The translations under genes were made by a program, and so were the position numbers. The notes below the pieces were generated by a model. That model had not been told where the DNA came from. It was given only the letters and a program-made list of their open reading frames with translations, and made no database searches. This document shows positions 1 through 8,958 of a stretch of 37,225 nucleotides of DNA, piece after piece. This DNA is from a virus, in the IMG/VR virus record IMGVR_UViG_3300044640_000106, positions 1 to 37,225 of that record. One strand, given 5' to 3'. Every line of letters starts with the position of its first letter. Position 1 is the stretch's first letter.

Positions 1-363
1 CACTGTGATAAAATTAGTGATATTCCAGAATCTGAAAAATGGGATTTGGTTGTATCTAATCCTCCCCACTGTTTAGATTTAACAGAGTTTGAAGCCAGTT
101 TGAAAACTATGGGTAATACTAATCAGCAAAACATCGAAAATTCTGCTAGATTATGTGTTGACCAAGACTTTAAGATTCATGAAGAATTTTTTAAAAACAT
201 TGGTAAACATCTCACACACGATGCAGACATTTATCTTATCGAATGCCAATATATGGAAAGCGAAATACATATGGCAAGTTTATATGGATTAAAGTTTATG
301 GGCAAATATGAGATGAAAAACAAAACTATGCCTCAGGGCGTCATATTACATTTTAAACCCTAA
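1..363 (+). CDS. SAM-dependent methyltransferase, C-terminal part (5' truncated)
   Basis: The frame is open from the first base of the window, so the gene starts upstream. The visible 120 residues include WDLVVSNPPH (residues 14-23 of the fragment), which matches the NPPY/NPPH motif IV of class I SAM-dependent methyltransferases that act on amino or amide nitrogen. A mixed alpha/beta tail typical of the fold follows. Motif I is outside the window, so neither substrate nor full length can be judged. A 54-base gap with a candidate late promoter separates it from the radical SAM gene. The fold is likely; the substrate is unknown. Confidence 0.6.
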   Translation, partial: HCDKISDIPESEKWDLVVSNPPHCLDLTEFEASLKTMGNTNQQNIENSARLCVDQDFKIHEEFFKNIGKHLTHDADIYLIECQYMESEIHMASLYGLKFMGKYEMKNKTMPQGVILHFKP

Positions 364-390
364 ATTTAATTAGACTCCTGCAGTTTTCTC

Positions 391-396
391 TAAATA
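391..396 (+). promoter_or_regulatory. Candidate T4-late-type promoter (TAAATA) for the radical SAM cassette
   Basis: TAAATATAG lies in the only gap before the 10-kb cassette. The T4 late promoter consensus is TATAAATA with transcription starting about 6 bases after the box. That predicts a start near 402 and a short leader carrying GGGAG (407-411) ahead of the TTG at 418. The match is partial and no -35 element is expected for this class. Confidence 0.4.
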
Positions 397-417
397 TAGT
401 AGACACGGGAGTTACCA

Positions 418-2712
418 TTGGATTTTACACTACGTTCTTTAGCAGTTGATGAACTTAAACCTAAAGAGAGACCTACAGAAGATATTTCAGACGCACGCCA
501 TCGTTCAATGATGGAGGCGATTGCACCCTATGCCAAACAAACTGTACAAAAGAACTTAACACCAGTATACGTTGACTACAAGACACGTAATACTAAAATG
601 GTTCTAGTTCTATGCCCTGAGTGGTCTCCCTATATGCCCCCATTTAGTCTTGCACGATTATCAGGGGTCGCTAAGAGTTCAGGCTATGAAACACATATCA
701 TGGACTTGAACGTTAAAGCATATAACGCTTTTAGAGATGATTGGTGGCCTAATCGCAAACTACCTTTTAGACTATGGGATCCTTCAAGTTCATGGCACTG
801 GCTAGGTGATACGTACATGAATGACATTCACCCTGTACTAGAACCTATTCTATCTGAAGCAGTAGATCAGATCATTGAGATGAACCCTGAAGTCGTTGGC
901 TTCAGTGTTTATTATATCAGTGAAGAACCTACTAAGTGGATGTGTCAAGAAATTAAAAGACGTAATCCAAAGATTCGTATTGCAGTAGGTGGTCCAAACG
1001 TTCACAAGAGTTGGTTTAAAATTGAACCCTACTATGACTATGTTGTAATTGGAGAGGGTGAACAAAATCTATTAGTAATGCTTGATGAAATCGAGTCTGG
1101 TTTCCGTAGTCCCGAACCTCGTATTTTATCACAACCCGAAGACGAACGAATTAACATCAATGGTTTGCCAATGCCGGACTATGAAAGTCTTGACTTCTCA
1201 CTATATGAAGTTCCCAATGGAGTTAACAGTGAAATTAGTCGAGGCTGTACTGCTAAATGTACGTTCTGTGAAGAAACACACTTTTGGAAGTATCGTCAAC
1301 GTCAAGCAGTTGACTTGATTGATGAAGTAGAGTGGCTTTACTATAACAAAGGCACCGATATCATTTGGTTCATTGATAGTCTTATCAATGGTAACGTAAA
1401 AGAATTACGTGCATTTGCCAAAGCACTTGTTGCTAAAGACTTGAAAGTTCGTTGGACAGGCTATGCTCGTTGCGATGGTCGTATGGACTTAGAATATCTA
1501 CAAGACTTAGCCGACGGTGGCTGTATTATGTTTAACTTTGGTTGCGAGTCAGGATCACAAAAAGTACTTGACGATATGCACAAAGGTGTTACTATTCGTG
1601 AGATGGAACAAAACTTTATTGACTGCAAGAAAGTAGGCATTTGGTGCGCAACTAACTGGATCGTTGGCTTCCCTACAGAAGACTTCCAAGACTATAGTGA
1701 CACTATGACATTCTTATGGCGTATGCGTAATAACAATATCAATAACGCAGGGCTTGGTGTAGGATATGGTTTGGGTCCAGAAACAATTGTTGGACAGAAT
1801 CCTCATGCATACAACGTAAGTTGGCACAAGTATCAAGGTCACTGGATCTCAAATGACTTTAAGATTGGCGGCCCGCATGTTATGACACGTGTTAAAACAA
1901 TTCATATGTTCTTAGATTTCTTTAAGGGAGTAACAGAAGTTCCTGTAAGTTATCCTGTACGTAGTGAATTAGCACAACGTCACTATGACATTAGATTGAA
2001 TCATCCTGCGATTCAAAAAGAATTACACTATGAAGATTTTGATTACAATATTATTAAGCCTGATCTTAATCCTTTTGCTGATACGCTTGTTAATGAGATG
2101 TGGCCATTCTTTAGAAACTTATGGAGAGCCAGAGGAGGCTATACAGCAGAAGTACGATTCCACCCAGACTTGGACTTAAAAGAGTTCGGTACTCAATATG
2201 GTCCGGGCCAGTACTGGGCAACCTATAAGTTTAAGATCACTGATGAAGGTCAGTGGGAAGCGGACTTTGATATTAAGTTTAAGCAAGTTGATAACCCATA
2301 TGATGACAGACTTCCTCCTCCAGAGGGTCGTAAGGGTCCTTTCTATGCACAAGACTATTCACGTATTCAAGCAAACACTGCTAAACGTGCTAGAAAAATG
2401 GCTAAGACTACATGGGACAGCGAAGAAGGTCGTAGTGGACAAGACTTTAGTGACTTGTTAGAAGAAGAATTAGAACTAAACGCTACTATTGACTTCTCTT
2501 TTGATTATCATTATAAGGGAACTGGCGACTGGAGTAATTACATGGATCACGTAGTTACACTAGAAGAAAAAGAACTTAAGCGTGATAAGTCTAGAGATTT
2601 AGCAATGCCTGAAAAGGAAGCAGATACTCAAGCAAAGAAAGTAAAAAGTTCTGTAGTAAGTATTTCACTTGATAGTATTGTTAAAAAGAAACCTGTGCCC
2701 TTGTTACCATGA
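418..2712 (+). CDS. B12-binding-type radical SAM protein
   Basis: A 764-residue protein. Residues about 60-225 look like a cobalamin-binding Rossmann domain (VLVLCPEWSPYMPP near the start, IAVGGPNVHKSW and YVVIGEGE later). A radical SAM barrel follows with CTAKCTFC, so C277, C281 and C284 should hold the 4Fe-4S cluster; FNFGCESGSQ and WIVGFPTE fit the barrel. About 250 C-terminal residues are unrecognised and charged at the end. The family performs radical methylations and rearrangements. The start is TTG with GGGAG 6 bases upstream; an in-frame stop at 397-399 rules out a longer form, and the first downstream ATGs would remove N-terminal sequence. Its stop overlaps the next start (ATGA). It heads the cassette, so it may act on the same small molecule as the following enzymes. 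The reaction is unknown. Confidence 0.85.
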   Translation: MDFTLRSLAVDELKPKERPTEDISDARHRSMMEAIAPYAKQTVQKNLTPVYVDYKTRNTKMVLVLCPEWSPYMPPFSLARLSGVAKSSGYETHIMDLNVKAYNAFRDDWWPNRKLPFRLWDPSSSWHWLGDTYMNDIHPVLEPILSEAVDQIIEMNPEVVGFSVYYISEEPTKWMCQEIKRRNPKIRIAVGGPNVHKSWFKIEPYYDYVVIGEGEQNLLVMLDEIESGFRSPEPRILSQPEDERININGLPMPDYESLDFSLYEVPNGVNSEISRGCTAKCTFCEETHFWKYRQRQAVDLIDEVEWLYYNKGTDIIWFIDSLINGNVKELRAFAKALVAKDLKVRWTGYARCDGRMDLEYLQDLADGGCIMFNFGCESGSQKVLDDMHKGVTIREMEQNFIDCKKVGIWCATNWIVGFPTEDFQDYSDTMTFLWRMRNNNINNAGLGVGYGLGPETIVGQNPHAYNVSWHKYQGHWISNDFKIGGPHVMTRVKTIHMFLDFFKGVTEVPVSYPVRSELAQRHYDIRLNHPAIQKELHYEDFDYNIIKPDLNPFADTLVNEMWPFFRNLWRARGGYTAEVRFHPDLDLKEFGTQYGPGQYWATYKFKITDEGQWEADFDIKFKQVDNPYDDRLPPPEGRKGPFYAQDYSRIQANTAKRARKMAKTTWDSEEGRSGQDFSDLLEEELELNATIDFSFDYHYKGTGDWSNYMDHVVTLEEKELKRDKSRDLAMPEKEADTQAKKVKSSVVSISLDSIVKKKPVPLLP

Positions 2713-3296
2713 AGTCAGTTAAAGAATTTGAAGTATTGATTGCTAATTACTACGGGGCAAAATATGCTGTAGCAGTTGATTGCTGTACACATGCAATTGA
2801 ACTATGTTTACGAGTTTATAAACCTCATAGTTCTGTTAATTGCCCGCGCCACACTTATCTAAGTGTTCCCATGACATTTGAGAAATTAAATTTGCCATGG
2901 GAATTCTTTGACGTACACTGGAAAGATTATTACTATATTGGTAATACTAATATTATCGACGCCGCAGTATATTGGAAACGTAATGGATATATTCCAGGAT
3001 CAATGATGTGTTTAAGTTTTCAGTATAGAAAACATTTAAACTTAAATCGAGGTGGAATGATTCTACTTGACAATGAAGAACAATATGAGTTGTTACGTAG
3101 AATGCGTTATGATGGTCGTACTGATGATAAGCCTTGGGCTGAACAAGATGTTGAAACAATGGGCTATCATTATTATATGACACCCGAAACAGCACAATTA
3201 GGATTACAACGTTTCCAAGAAGTGGTTGACGTTAAGCCCCGCCGCTGGACATATAAAGATTACCCAGACTTAAGATCAATGAGTGTATTTAAATGA
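2709..3296 (+). CDS. Compact DegT/DnrJ/EryC1-type aminotransferase
   Basis: A 195-residue PLP-enzyme-like protein related to sugar aminotransferases of the DegT/DnrJ/EryC1 family. It keeps the cofactor Asp in NIIDAAVYW (D84) and the Schiff-base lysine region FQYRKHLNLNRGGMILL (K108), followed by family-typical LLDNEEQYELLRRMRYDGR. Usual members have about 370 residues; this one has shortened loops and almost no C-terminal small domain. It could be a minimal active enzyme or one needing a partner. In this family the amino group usually goes from glutamate to a keto sugar or cyclitol. It overlaps both neighbours by ATGA. The adjacent amidinotransferase would act naturally on the amine it makes (inference). 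Confidence 0.75.
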   Translation: MKSVKEFEVLIANYYGAKYAVAVDCCTHAIELCLRVYKPHSSVNCPRHTYLSVPMTFEKLNLPWEFFDVHWKDYYYIGNTNIIDAAVYWKRNGYIPGSMMCLSFQYRKHLNLNRGGMILLDNEEQYELLRRMRYDGRTDDKPWAEQDVETMGYHYYMTPETAQLGLQRFQEVVDVKPRRWTYKDYPDLRSMSVFK

Positions 3297-4126
3297 CATA
3301 CTATCTAAATGAAAGTGAATGGATGAATTCAACCAACATTCCTGAAGGTATGAATTTAGATATGTTGAACGGTTCAAATAGATTAAACACATTGTTAATT
3401 CCTGCTATTAGAAATTCAGTGTATGACAAAATTGTAATTGACTTAGGATGTGGAACAGGCATATTAGGATTAAACGCAATCAAATATGGTGCAAAGTTTG
3501 TATACTTTGTTGAACGTGATCCGCATATGTTTCGTATCTTAGAAAACGTTATTAACAAGAAACTAGAATCAACACAGTATAAACTAATCAACAAAGATAT
3601 CGAAGAATTGTTGATTGAAGACTTTGATATGGGTATTCCTGATATCACTATCAGTGAGTTTTATGGCCCCAGACTATTTGATGAGGGCTATGTTAATTAC
3701 ACTAAGCATATTCGTTCATTGTTTCCCGAATGTTATTTTATTCCGGAAACATTTAAAGTTGACTTTTATCTAAACAGTATTGACTATAAAGAACCTATTT
3801 GGCCAACAGAGAACGATTTGATTGACCATTTTAAGTTTATGTACAAGGAAAAGGGCTTTGCTAAGTATATCCATACTGCACAAAATCTTTGCGTAGGGTC
3901 AATTGAATTCAATGCAAACACACAAACATTCAACAACAATATGGAATTTACATTTAATGGTACAACAGAATTATTATTAATTGGAGTCGCCAATATCAAA
4001 CATAATACGTTGCATCAATCTTACACTACATTTGGTTGGCTATTAGACGAATCTGATACTGGTAAAAAGTTTCGTGTTTATTATGACATTGATAATTACT
4101 TTAACCCCAGAAAAATAGAAATATGA
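3293..4126 (+). CDS. PRMT-like SAM-dependent methyltransferase
   Basis: A 277-residue class I methyltransferase. Motif I is VIDLGCGTGILGL (D50-G56 region) and the acidic residue after strand 2 is in YFVERDP. ISEFYGPRLFDEGYV carries two glutamates, E122 and E131, nine residues apart, as in the double-E loop that binds the substrate guanidinium in protein arginine methyltransferases. The C-terminal part is predicted beta-rich, as in the PRMT barrel. The obvious reading is methylation of a guanidino group, on protein arginine or on a small molecule. The gene for an amidinotransferase, which creates guanidino groups, follows directly with an ATGA overlap. A different nitrogen substrate cannot be excluded. 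Confidence 0.75.
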   Translation: MTYYLNESEWMNSTNIPEGMNLDMLNGSNRLNTLLIPAIRNSVYDKIVIDLGCGTGILGLNAIKYGAKFVYFVERDPHMFRILENVINKKLESTQYKLINKDIEELLIEDFDMGIPDITISEFYGPRLFDEGYVNYTKHIRSLFPECYFIPETFKVDFYLNSIDYKEPIWPTENDLIDHFKFMYKEKGFAKYIHTAQNLCVGSIEFNANTQTFNNNMEFTFNGTTELLLIGVANIKHNTLHQSYTTFGWLLDESDTGKKFRVYYDIDNYFNPRKIEI

Positions 4127-5088
4127 CGTATAGTAGAAATGAATGGGACACACTAAAGAAAGTAATTGTAGGTCGTGCTGACGATGCAAAGATTCCTTTA
4201 TTGGATCCAAGTTTACGCCTAATTAATTACGCTGACAGACGTTATACATATAACATTCCAACTGGCCCTTATCCAAAGCAAGTTATTGCAGAAGCAAACG
4301 AAGACTTAGAGACTCTTGTAAATTTTTTGCAGGGTGAAAGTGTAGAGGTACTACGACCAAACGTTAAAGAAATTCCTAACTACTACAACTATTGCCCACG
4401 TGATACTATAATGGCATATGATGACAAAATCATTTCACCTCCAATGGCACTACGTGCTAGACGCAACGAGTGGATGGCATATCACGGTGTTGTAGATATA
4501 ATTCATTTAATGGGTAGACCTACTGGAAACGACTTATACAATAGTCAATGCTTAGGCAACCCTGACATACTAGCATTGAATGATACAGAGCCTTGCTTTG
4601 ATGCCGCAAATGTATTACGTAGTAATGATGATTTGTATTATCTTGTAAGTAACACAGGCAACAAAAAGGGTGCAGAACTATTACAAAGTTATTACCCTAA
4701 CTCTACTGTACACACAATTGAAGGGGTTTACAGTTATATTCATATTGACAGCACGATTGCATTATTGCGTGAGGGTCTAATGTTATTGAACCCATCACGT
4801 GTTAAGTCGGTAGAACAATTGCCTAAACCGTTGAGAAACTGGGATGTTATTTGGGCACCCGAGCCAGTAGACATTGGACATTATCCAGGCTACTGTAATG
4901 CAAGCACATGGGTCAGTATCAATTTATTGTCAGTGAATCCAAACTTAGTTGTATTAGAAGAACATCAACATAATCTTAGAACAGAGTTAGAGAAACACAA
5001 TATTGAATGTGCCATGCTACCTATGCGTCACGCACGTACACTGGGAGGATGCTTTCATTGCGTAACAGTTGACCTAAAGCGAGAATGA
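4123..5088 (+). CDS. Amidinotransferase (glycine/inosamine-phosphate amidinotransferase family)
   Basis: A 321-residue member of the family containing mammalian AGAT and streptomycin StrB1, which moves the amidino group of arginine to an amine. The catalytic set is complete: D94 in CPRDTIMAYDD followed by APM-like SPPMALRARRNEW, D160 in EPCFDAAN, H207 in YIHIDSTI and the nucleophile C313 in GGCFHCVT. Spacings D160-H207 (47) and H207-C313 (106) are close to AGAT. The N-terminus, NEWDTLKKVIVGRADDA, is also family-typical. The acceptor cannot be read from sequence; it could be an amino sugar, an aminocyclitol or a glycine-like amine. It overlaps the PRMT-like gene (ATGA) and ends 1 base before the next ATG. 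Confidence 0.92.
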   Translation: MTYSRNEWDTLKKVIVGRADDAKIPLLDPSLRLINYADRRYTYNIPTGPYPKQVIAEANEDLETLVNFLQGESVEVLRPNVKEIPNYYNYCPRDTIMAYDDKIISPPMALRARRNEWMAYHGVVDIIHLMGRPTGNDLYNSQCLGNPDILALNDTEPCFDAANVLRSNDDLYYLVSNTGNKKGAELLQSYYPNSTVHTIEGVYSYIHIDSTIALLREGLMLLNPSRVKSVEQLPKPLRNWDVIWAPEPVDIGHYPGYCNASTWVSINLLSVNPNLVVLEEHQHNLRTELEKHNIECAMLPMRHARTLGGCFHCVTVDLKRE

Positions 5089-5089
5089 A

Positions 5090-6328
5090 ATGTTGTCAAC
5101 GAATGATCTCTATAAAGAAGTACATTGGTTTAATTTTCCTAATCTAAAAACTAAACCACATAGTGATCAACATTATAGTATCAACAAAGTAATACATCAG
5201 ATAAACAAAACAACACCTATTATTATCTTTATGTTGAATAATAGTTTAAAAGAACTACACCATTTAATACATGATGATGTTGATTATCTAAACGATACCG
5301 GAATAGATATCTACTTGTATGAACCTATTATTAGTTACTACAAAGGTAAACACAAGAAAACTCCACAATTCTATCACGAATATATTGGTAATGAAGATGT
5401 TAATCTAAATCGTTCAAAAGAACTTGACAGCATTAGTTTATACGCTACCCGAAACAATCTAACTAATATCACAGTACATACCTGTGACTATGATATTGAA
5501 AAATATTACCCACACTATAGTAATTTAAAATTAGTTTGCGATGACTTGTTTCTCAAGACTAGTATAACTATGCCAGTGCTAGATACAACCGAATATAAGA
5601 TAGAACGTAAGTTTCTATCATTAAACTGGAGATATGCTACTCATAGACATATCATAGCGGCATATTTGCAGAATTACCCTAGTTATGTTAGTTGGCAATT
5701 TAAATGTGACTTTGAAACATTTAGTAAAAATCTATGGTTTAATATAGAAGACTATAGGGTAGATTACCTCAAGCAATATCGCAAACTAAGTTTGGGAACA
5801 ATATTACTAGATAAGAAGTCGCCGCTTAACTTAGATCATTCTGTCAAACAACCTATACAAATTAATAAATGGGACGGTGCATATACTATTCCATTGAATT
5901 ATCATACTATGTCTAACCGTTCAAGCACTGGTATAATAGCATCATTGTATAATAAATCTTTTATTTCTGTGGTAAATGAAACTAGATTTGCACAGCCAAC
6001 TGCAAATTACTCTGAGAAGATCCTACAAACAATATTTCTTAAGCATCCGTTTATATTAGTTGCACCTCCATATACACTGAAATATATGCGAGAAACTGGA
6101 CTAAAAACATTTAGTGACTTTTGGGATGAAAGTTATGACGAAGAACCAATACACAGTGTACGAATGGCTAAGATATTAAAGTTGATTGACTATATTGGTA
6201 GTAAGTCACTTGAAGAACTCGAAGAATTGAGATCGGAAATCGAACCCATTTTAAAGTATAATCTAGCACTATTGAAACAAACGTATCATACTTTTAATTT
6301 GTCAATAGTAAGTAATCCCATTAAATAA
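5090..6328 (+). CDS. Glycosyltransferase-like protein (cassette paralogue 1)
   Basis: A 412-residue protein clearly related to the C-terminal two-thirds of the next gene and, more distantly, to the gene at 18635. Shared blocks are NLTNITVHTCDYDIEKYYP, FLSLNWRYATHRHIIAAYL and the C-terminal block VVNETRFAQPTANYSEKILQ...HPFILVAPPYTLKYMRETGLKTFSDFWDESYD. The SEK...PF...P.TLKY.R..G.KTF.D..DESYD pattern recurs in phage proteins usually annotated as putative glycosyltransferases. By position the E/K residues would bind the sugar nucleotide (inference). No DXD-centred GT-A core is obvious. It starts 1 base after the amidinotransferase stop, so it is probably coupled to it. Confidence 0.6.
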   Translation: MLSTNDLYKEVHWFNFPNLKTKPHSDQHYSINKVIHQINKTTPIIIFMLNNSLKELHHLIHDDVDYLNDTGIDIYLYEPIISYYKGKHKKTPQFYHEYIGNEDVNLNRSKELDSISLYATRNNLTNITVHTCDYDIEKYYPHYSNLKLVCDDLFLKTSITMPVLDTTEYKIERKFLSLNWRYATHRHIIAAYLQNYPSYVSWQFKCDFETFSKNLWFNIEDYRVDYLKQYRKLSLGTILLDKKSPLNLDHSVKQPIQINKWDGAYTIPLNYHTMSNRSSTGIIASLYNKSFISVVNETRFAQPTANYSEKILQTIFLKHPFILVAPPYTLKYMRETGLKTFSDFWDESYDEEPIHSVRMAKILKLIDYIGSKSLEELEELRSEIEPILKYNLALLKQTYHTFNLSIVSNPIK

Positions 6329-6332
6329 AGAT

Positions 6333-8114
6333 ATGAATAATGAACGAGTAACACGGGGACATTTGGGCAAATTATGGGGAGATGACTTTAAATACCTACC
6401 CTATAAAAAACAACCTATAACTAACCATGAGATAGAAACATGGAGAAATATGGGCTATGACTATGTTAAAAGTTTTACTGGTAGCATGTATGATAATAGA
6501 AACCCTATGCCCCAGTGGATAAAGGACATTGAGGGTGCGTTTGGATTGTTTAATCAATCATATACATTCTATAAAATGACCACACTTGAAATTATGCCAA
6601 TACATAGTGATCATTACAGAACTTACTGCAAACTAAATGAAGTTGATTCCAACGAAGTATATAGAGTTATTTTAATGCTTGAAGATTGGAAGCCCGGCCA
6701 TTATTTTGAATTAGATGGTGTTGGATACACTAATTGGAAAGCAGGTGATTGGTTTAAATGGCATAACGATACTCCCCATGCGGCCGCAAACATTGGGGTA
6801 GAAGACAGATATACATTACAAGTTACTGGACAAAACATTTACTCTGGGCAAATGAATTCTTTGCTTTGTGTTAACGTACCTAACGTTGATACTAAACAAT
6901 CATCACATCTGTTTTTCAAATATAGTATTGTTCCTAAAATTGAAGATAATCTAACCCGTGCATTTATGGTGTATATGGATAACTCTAGTATCAAACAACT
7001 AGATGATATCACGCATGATATAAACGGAAAAGACATATTGAATAAAAATGGTTTGCATATTTATTTGTATGAACCATTGTGCAGTTATCTTAATGGGGCC
7101 AAAGTGAAATACAAACACGGCACCAAACATACACAAGGGTTTTACTCAGAGTTTAGTCACGATATTGACTTCCAACAGTTAAGAGCCGATGAGTTAGATA
7201 GCATTTTAGATTATATTACACGAAATAATTTAACTAATGTCACTGTACATACATGTGATTATGAAGTTGAAAAGTATTACCCGTATTATAACTCAAAAAT
7301 GAACTTAGTTACCGATGACTTGTTTTTAAAGACTCAGGAAAATATTCAAGATTTAACTAATCTTGCAAATGACAACTTTACTAAAAAGTTTATGAATTTA
7401 AATTGGCGTTACACTAAGCATAGAAATTTAGTTGCTACATATTTGTCTACAATGGATTCAAATGTTAGTTGGTATTTTAAAACTACATTTGATGTGTTAA
7501 GTCAAGATTTGCCATTTAAATTAAATGAATGGCATATAAAGCATCCTACACATTTTAGAATACTAAAAGAAAACACCGAATACGTCAATACAAATAGTCC
7601 ATTGATTGTAGATCAATTTACCAGTGAAGCAGTTTGGGTTAATCATCCACACTTAATGAATCCGTGGCCTAACATGGCAGAATATAAACCGGGTATGACA
7701 CCTGCGTTATTTAATGGTGTCAGAAATACTTTAGAGCATTATTACTCCGATATCTTTGTCGATGTAATAAATGAAACACGGTTTTTTCAACCAACGGCAA
7801 ACTTCTCTGAAAAAGTATTTCAAGCAATGCAATATATGAAACCCTTTATTGTAGTTGCGCCACCAAAGACAGTAGAATATATTAAAAGTTTAGGATTTAA
7901 AACGTTTGGTGATTTTTGGGATGAATCATATGACGATGAATATGACCATAGTGAAAGATTAGCAAAGATTTTTAAATTGATCGATGGTTTAAATGAATGT
8001 TCTATTGATAATTTGAAAAACGTCTATAATAGAATGCTTCCCATATTAGAACATAATACAGCATTGTTCACAGAGAAATTTGCCAACCCTGGTTATAGAA
8101 TAAAGAGAAATTAA
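6333..8114 (+). CDS. Fusion of 2-oxoglutarate/Fe(II) hydroxylase-like domain and glycosyltransferase-like domain
   Basis: A 593-residue two-domain protein. Residues about 1-170 resemble aspartyl/asparaginyl beta-hydroxylase-type oxygenases: metal-binding HSD (H91, D93), distal H149 in DTPHAAANIG and R159 in EDRYTLQVTG for 2-oxoglutarate. Residues about 205-593 repeat the architecture of the upstream gene (VTVHTCDYEVEKYYP, MNLNWRYTKHRN, INETRFFQPTANFSEKVFQ, FKTFGDFWDESYDDE). The fusion suggests hydroxylation and glycosylation of the same target. TTAAATA ends 6 bases before this ATG, but it overlaps the previous stop codon and may be chance. The stop overlaps the next start as TAATG. Confidence 0.72.
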   Translation: MNNERVTRGHLGKLWGDDFKYLPYKKQPITNHEIETWRNMGYDYVKSFTGSMYDNRNPMPQWIKDIEGAFGLFNQSYTFYKMTTLEIMPIHSDHYRTYCKLNEVDSNEVYRVILMLEDWKPGHYFELDGVGYTNWKAGDWFKWHNDTPHAAANIGVEDRYTLQVTGQNIYSGQMNSLLCVNVPNVDTKQSSHLFFKYSIVPKIEDNLTRAFMVYMDNSSIKQLDDITHDINGKDILNKNGLHIYLYEPLCSYLNGAKVKYKHGTKHTQGFYSEFSHDIDFQQLRADELDSILDYITRNNLTNVTVHTCDYEVEKYYPYYNSKMNLVTDDLFLKTQENIQDLTNLANDNFTKKFMNLNWRYTKHRNLVATYLSTMDSNVSWYFKTTFDVLSQDLPFKLNEWHIKHPTHFRILKENTEYVNTNSPLIVDQFTSEAVWVNHPHLMNPWPNMAEYKPGMTPALFNGVRNTLEHYYSDIFVDVINETRFFQPTANFSEKVFQAMQYMKPFIVVAPPKTVEYIKSLGFKTFGDFWDESYDDEYDHSERLAKIFKLIDGLNECSIDNLKNVYNRMLPILEHNTALFTEKFANPGYRIKRN

Positions 8115-8869
8115 TGGAAAAGATAATGTTAATTGCAGGTTGTAGTCATGCTGCCGGATCTGAAATCAATGGACAAGAGGATAGCGTCTATAATAGACAG
8201 CAATCATATGGCGCACAACTTGCACGTATTCTAGGTTATAAGCCAGTTAACATTGCATTGAATGGTGCATCAAACAGTTGCATTGCACGTAGTATCTTAA
8301 AATGGTTTCAACATAATTATAAGCCAAACCAAATGGAAGTGTTTGTATTAGCATCTTGGACTGAAAGCATCAGATTAGAAGTTGCAAGTAACAGAGGCTT
8401 TTGGTATAATGGTAGTAGCAAATCAGCAGACTGGTTTGACGATACAACCAATTCATACTTTAGAATTAACTTTGGCTGGGAAGGCGGAGACCCAGAAGAG
8501 AAAGAATTGTTCCCGCGCTATCATAAATTTATGGCAGAGAATGAAACTATGCTAGAGATAATGAGTGCCAATAATGTATTGCAGATTCAATATTTTCTAA
8601 AAAGTTTGAATGTTAAATATGTTATGTGCAATGCAATGCATATGTTTACTTTGGGTAGCAAACATGTGCAGGAATATCTTGACTTAATTGACAAACAGTG
8701 CTATTATAAACTGAACGGAACTAAGGACGAGGCATTCTTTTGGAAGTATCGCAATTTGGGTTATGAGAACCCTAACGCAAAGTATTGGCATCATGACGAA
8801 ACACCGCATCGTTTATATGCTGAAGAACTTTACAAATTTATAGAGGAAAACAAATGTTTACATGGATAA
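8114..8869 (+). CDS. SGNH/GDSL-like hydrolase or acyltransferase
   Basis: A 251-residue protein opening with MLIAGCSHAAGSE, in which S11 sits where the SGNH nucleophile is expected after a short beta strand. NIALNGASNSCIARS (about 54-68) fits blocks II/III with their Gly and Asn. HHDETPHRLYAEEL near the C-terminus offers D228 and H232 for the Asp-His pair. Such enzymes remove or transfer acyl groups on sugars. In this cassette it could acetylate or deacetylate the product. The Asp-His spacing is not quite the usual DxxH, so the family call is moderate. It overlaps a small downstream gene by 16 bases. Confidence 0.6.
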   Translation: MEKIMLIAGCSHAAGSEINGQEDSVYNRQQSYGAQLARILGYKPVNIALNGASNSCIARSILKWFQHNYKPNQMEVFVLASWTESIRLEVASNRGFWYNGSSKSADWFDDTTNSYFRINFGWEGGDPEEKELFPRYHKFMAENETMLEIMSANNVLQIQYFLKSLNVKYVMCNAMHMFTLGSKHVQEYLDLIDKQCYYKLNGTKDEAFFWKYRNLGYENPNAKYWHHDETPHRLYAEELYKFIEENKCLHG

Positions 8870-8958
8870 AAAGACTTTATAACAAAGTCAAACGTGAAAT
8901 TCAATACCGCAAACGTATCAAAGAACTTAAAAAACGGGACCCATTCATCTACAAATGA
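8854..8958 (+). CDS. Small basic peptide (34 aa) preceding the carbamoyltransferase
   Basis: A short gene starting inside the end of the SGNH gene, with AGAGGAAA about 8 bases upstream as ribosome-binding site, and ending in an ATGA overlap with the carbamoyltransferase start. The product begins MFTWIKRLYNKVKREIQY and ends KKRDPFIYK. It is strongly basic, probably one amphipathic helix, with a hydrophobic start. The tight coupling and good RBS argue that it is translated. It may couple translation of the next gene, or bind nucleic acid, membrane or the enzyme. Function unknown. Confidence 0.6.
   Translation: MFTWIKRLYNKVKREIQYRKRIKELKKRDPFIYK

Noticed and set aside
6322-6327. Late promoter TTAAATA before the gene at 6333
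   Set aside because: The box overlaps the previous stop codon, where AAATAA is common by chance; the tight gene coupling makes an internal promoter unnecessary. Kept only as a remark.
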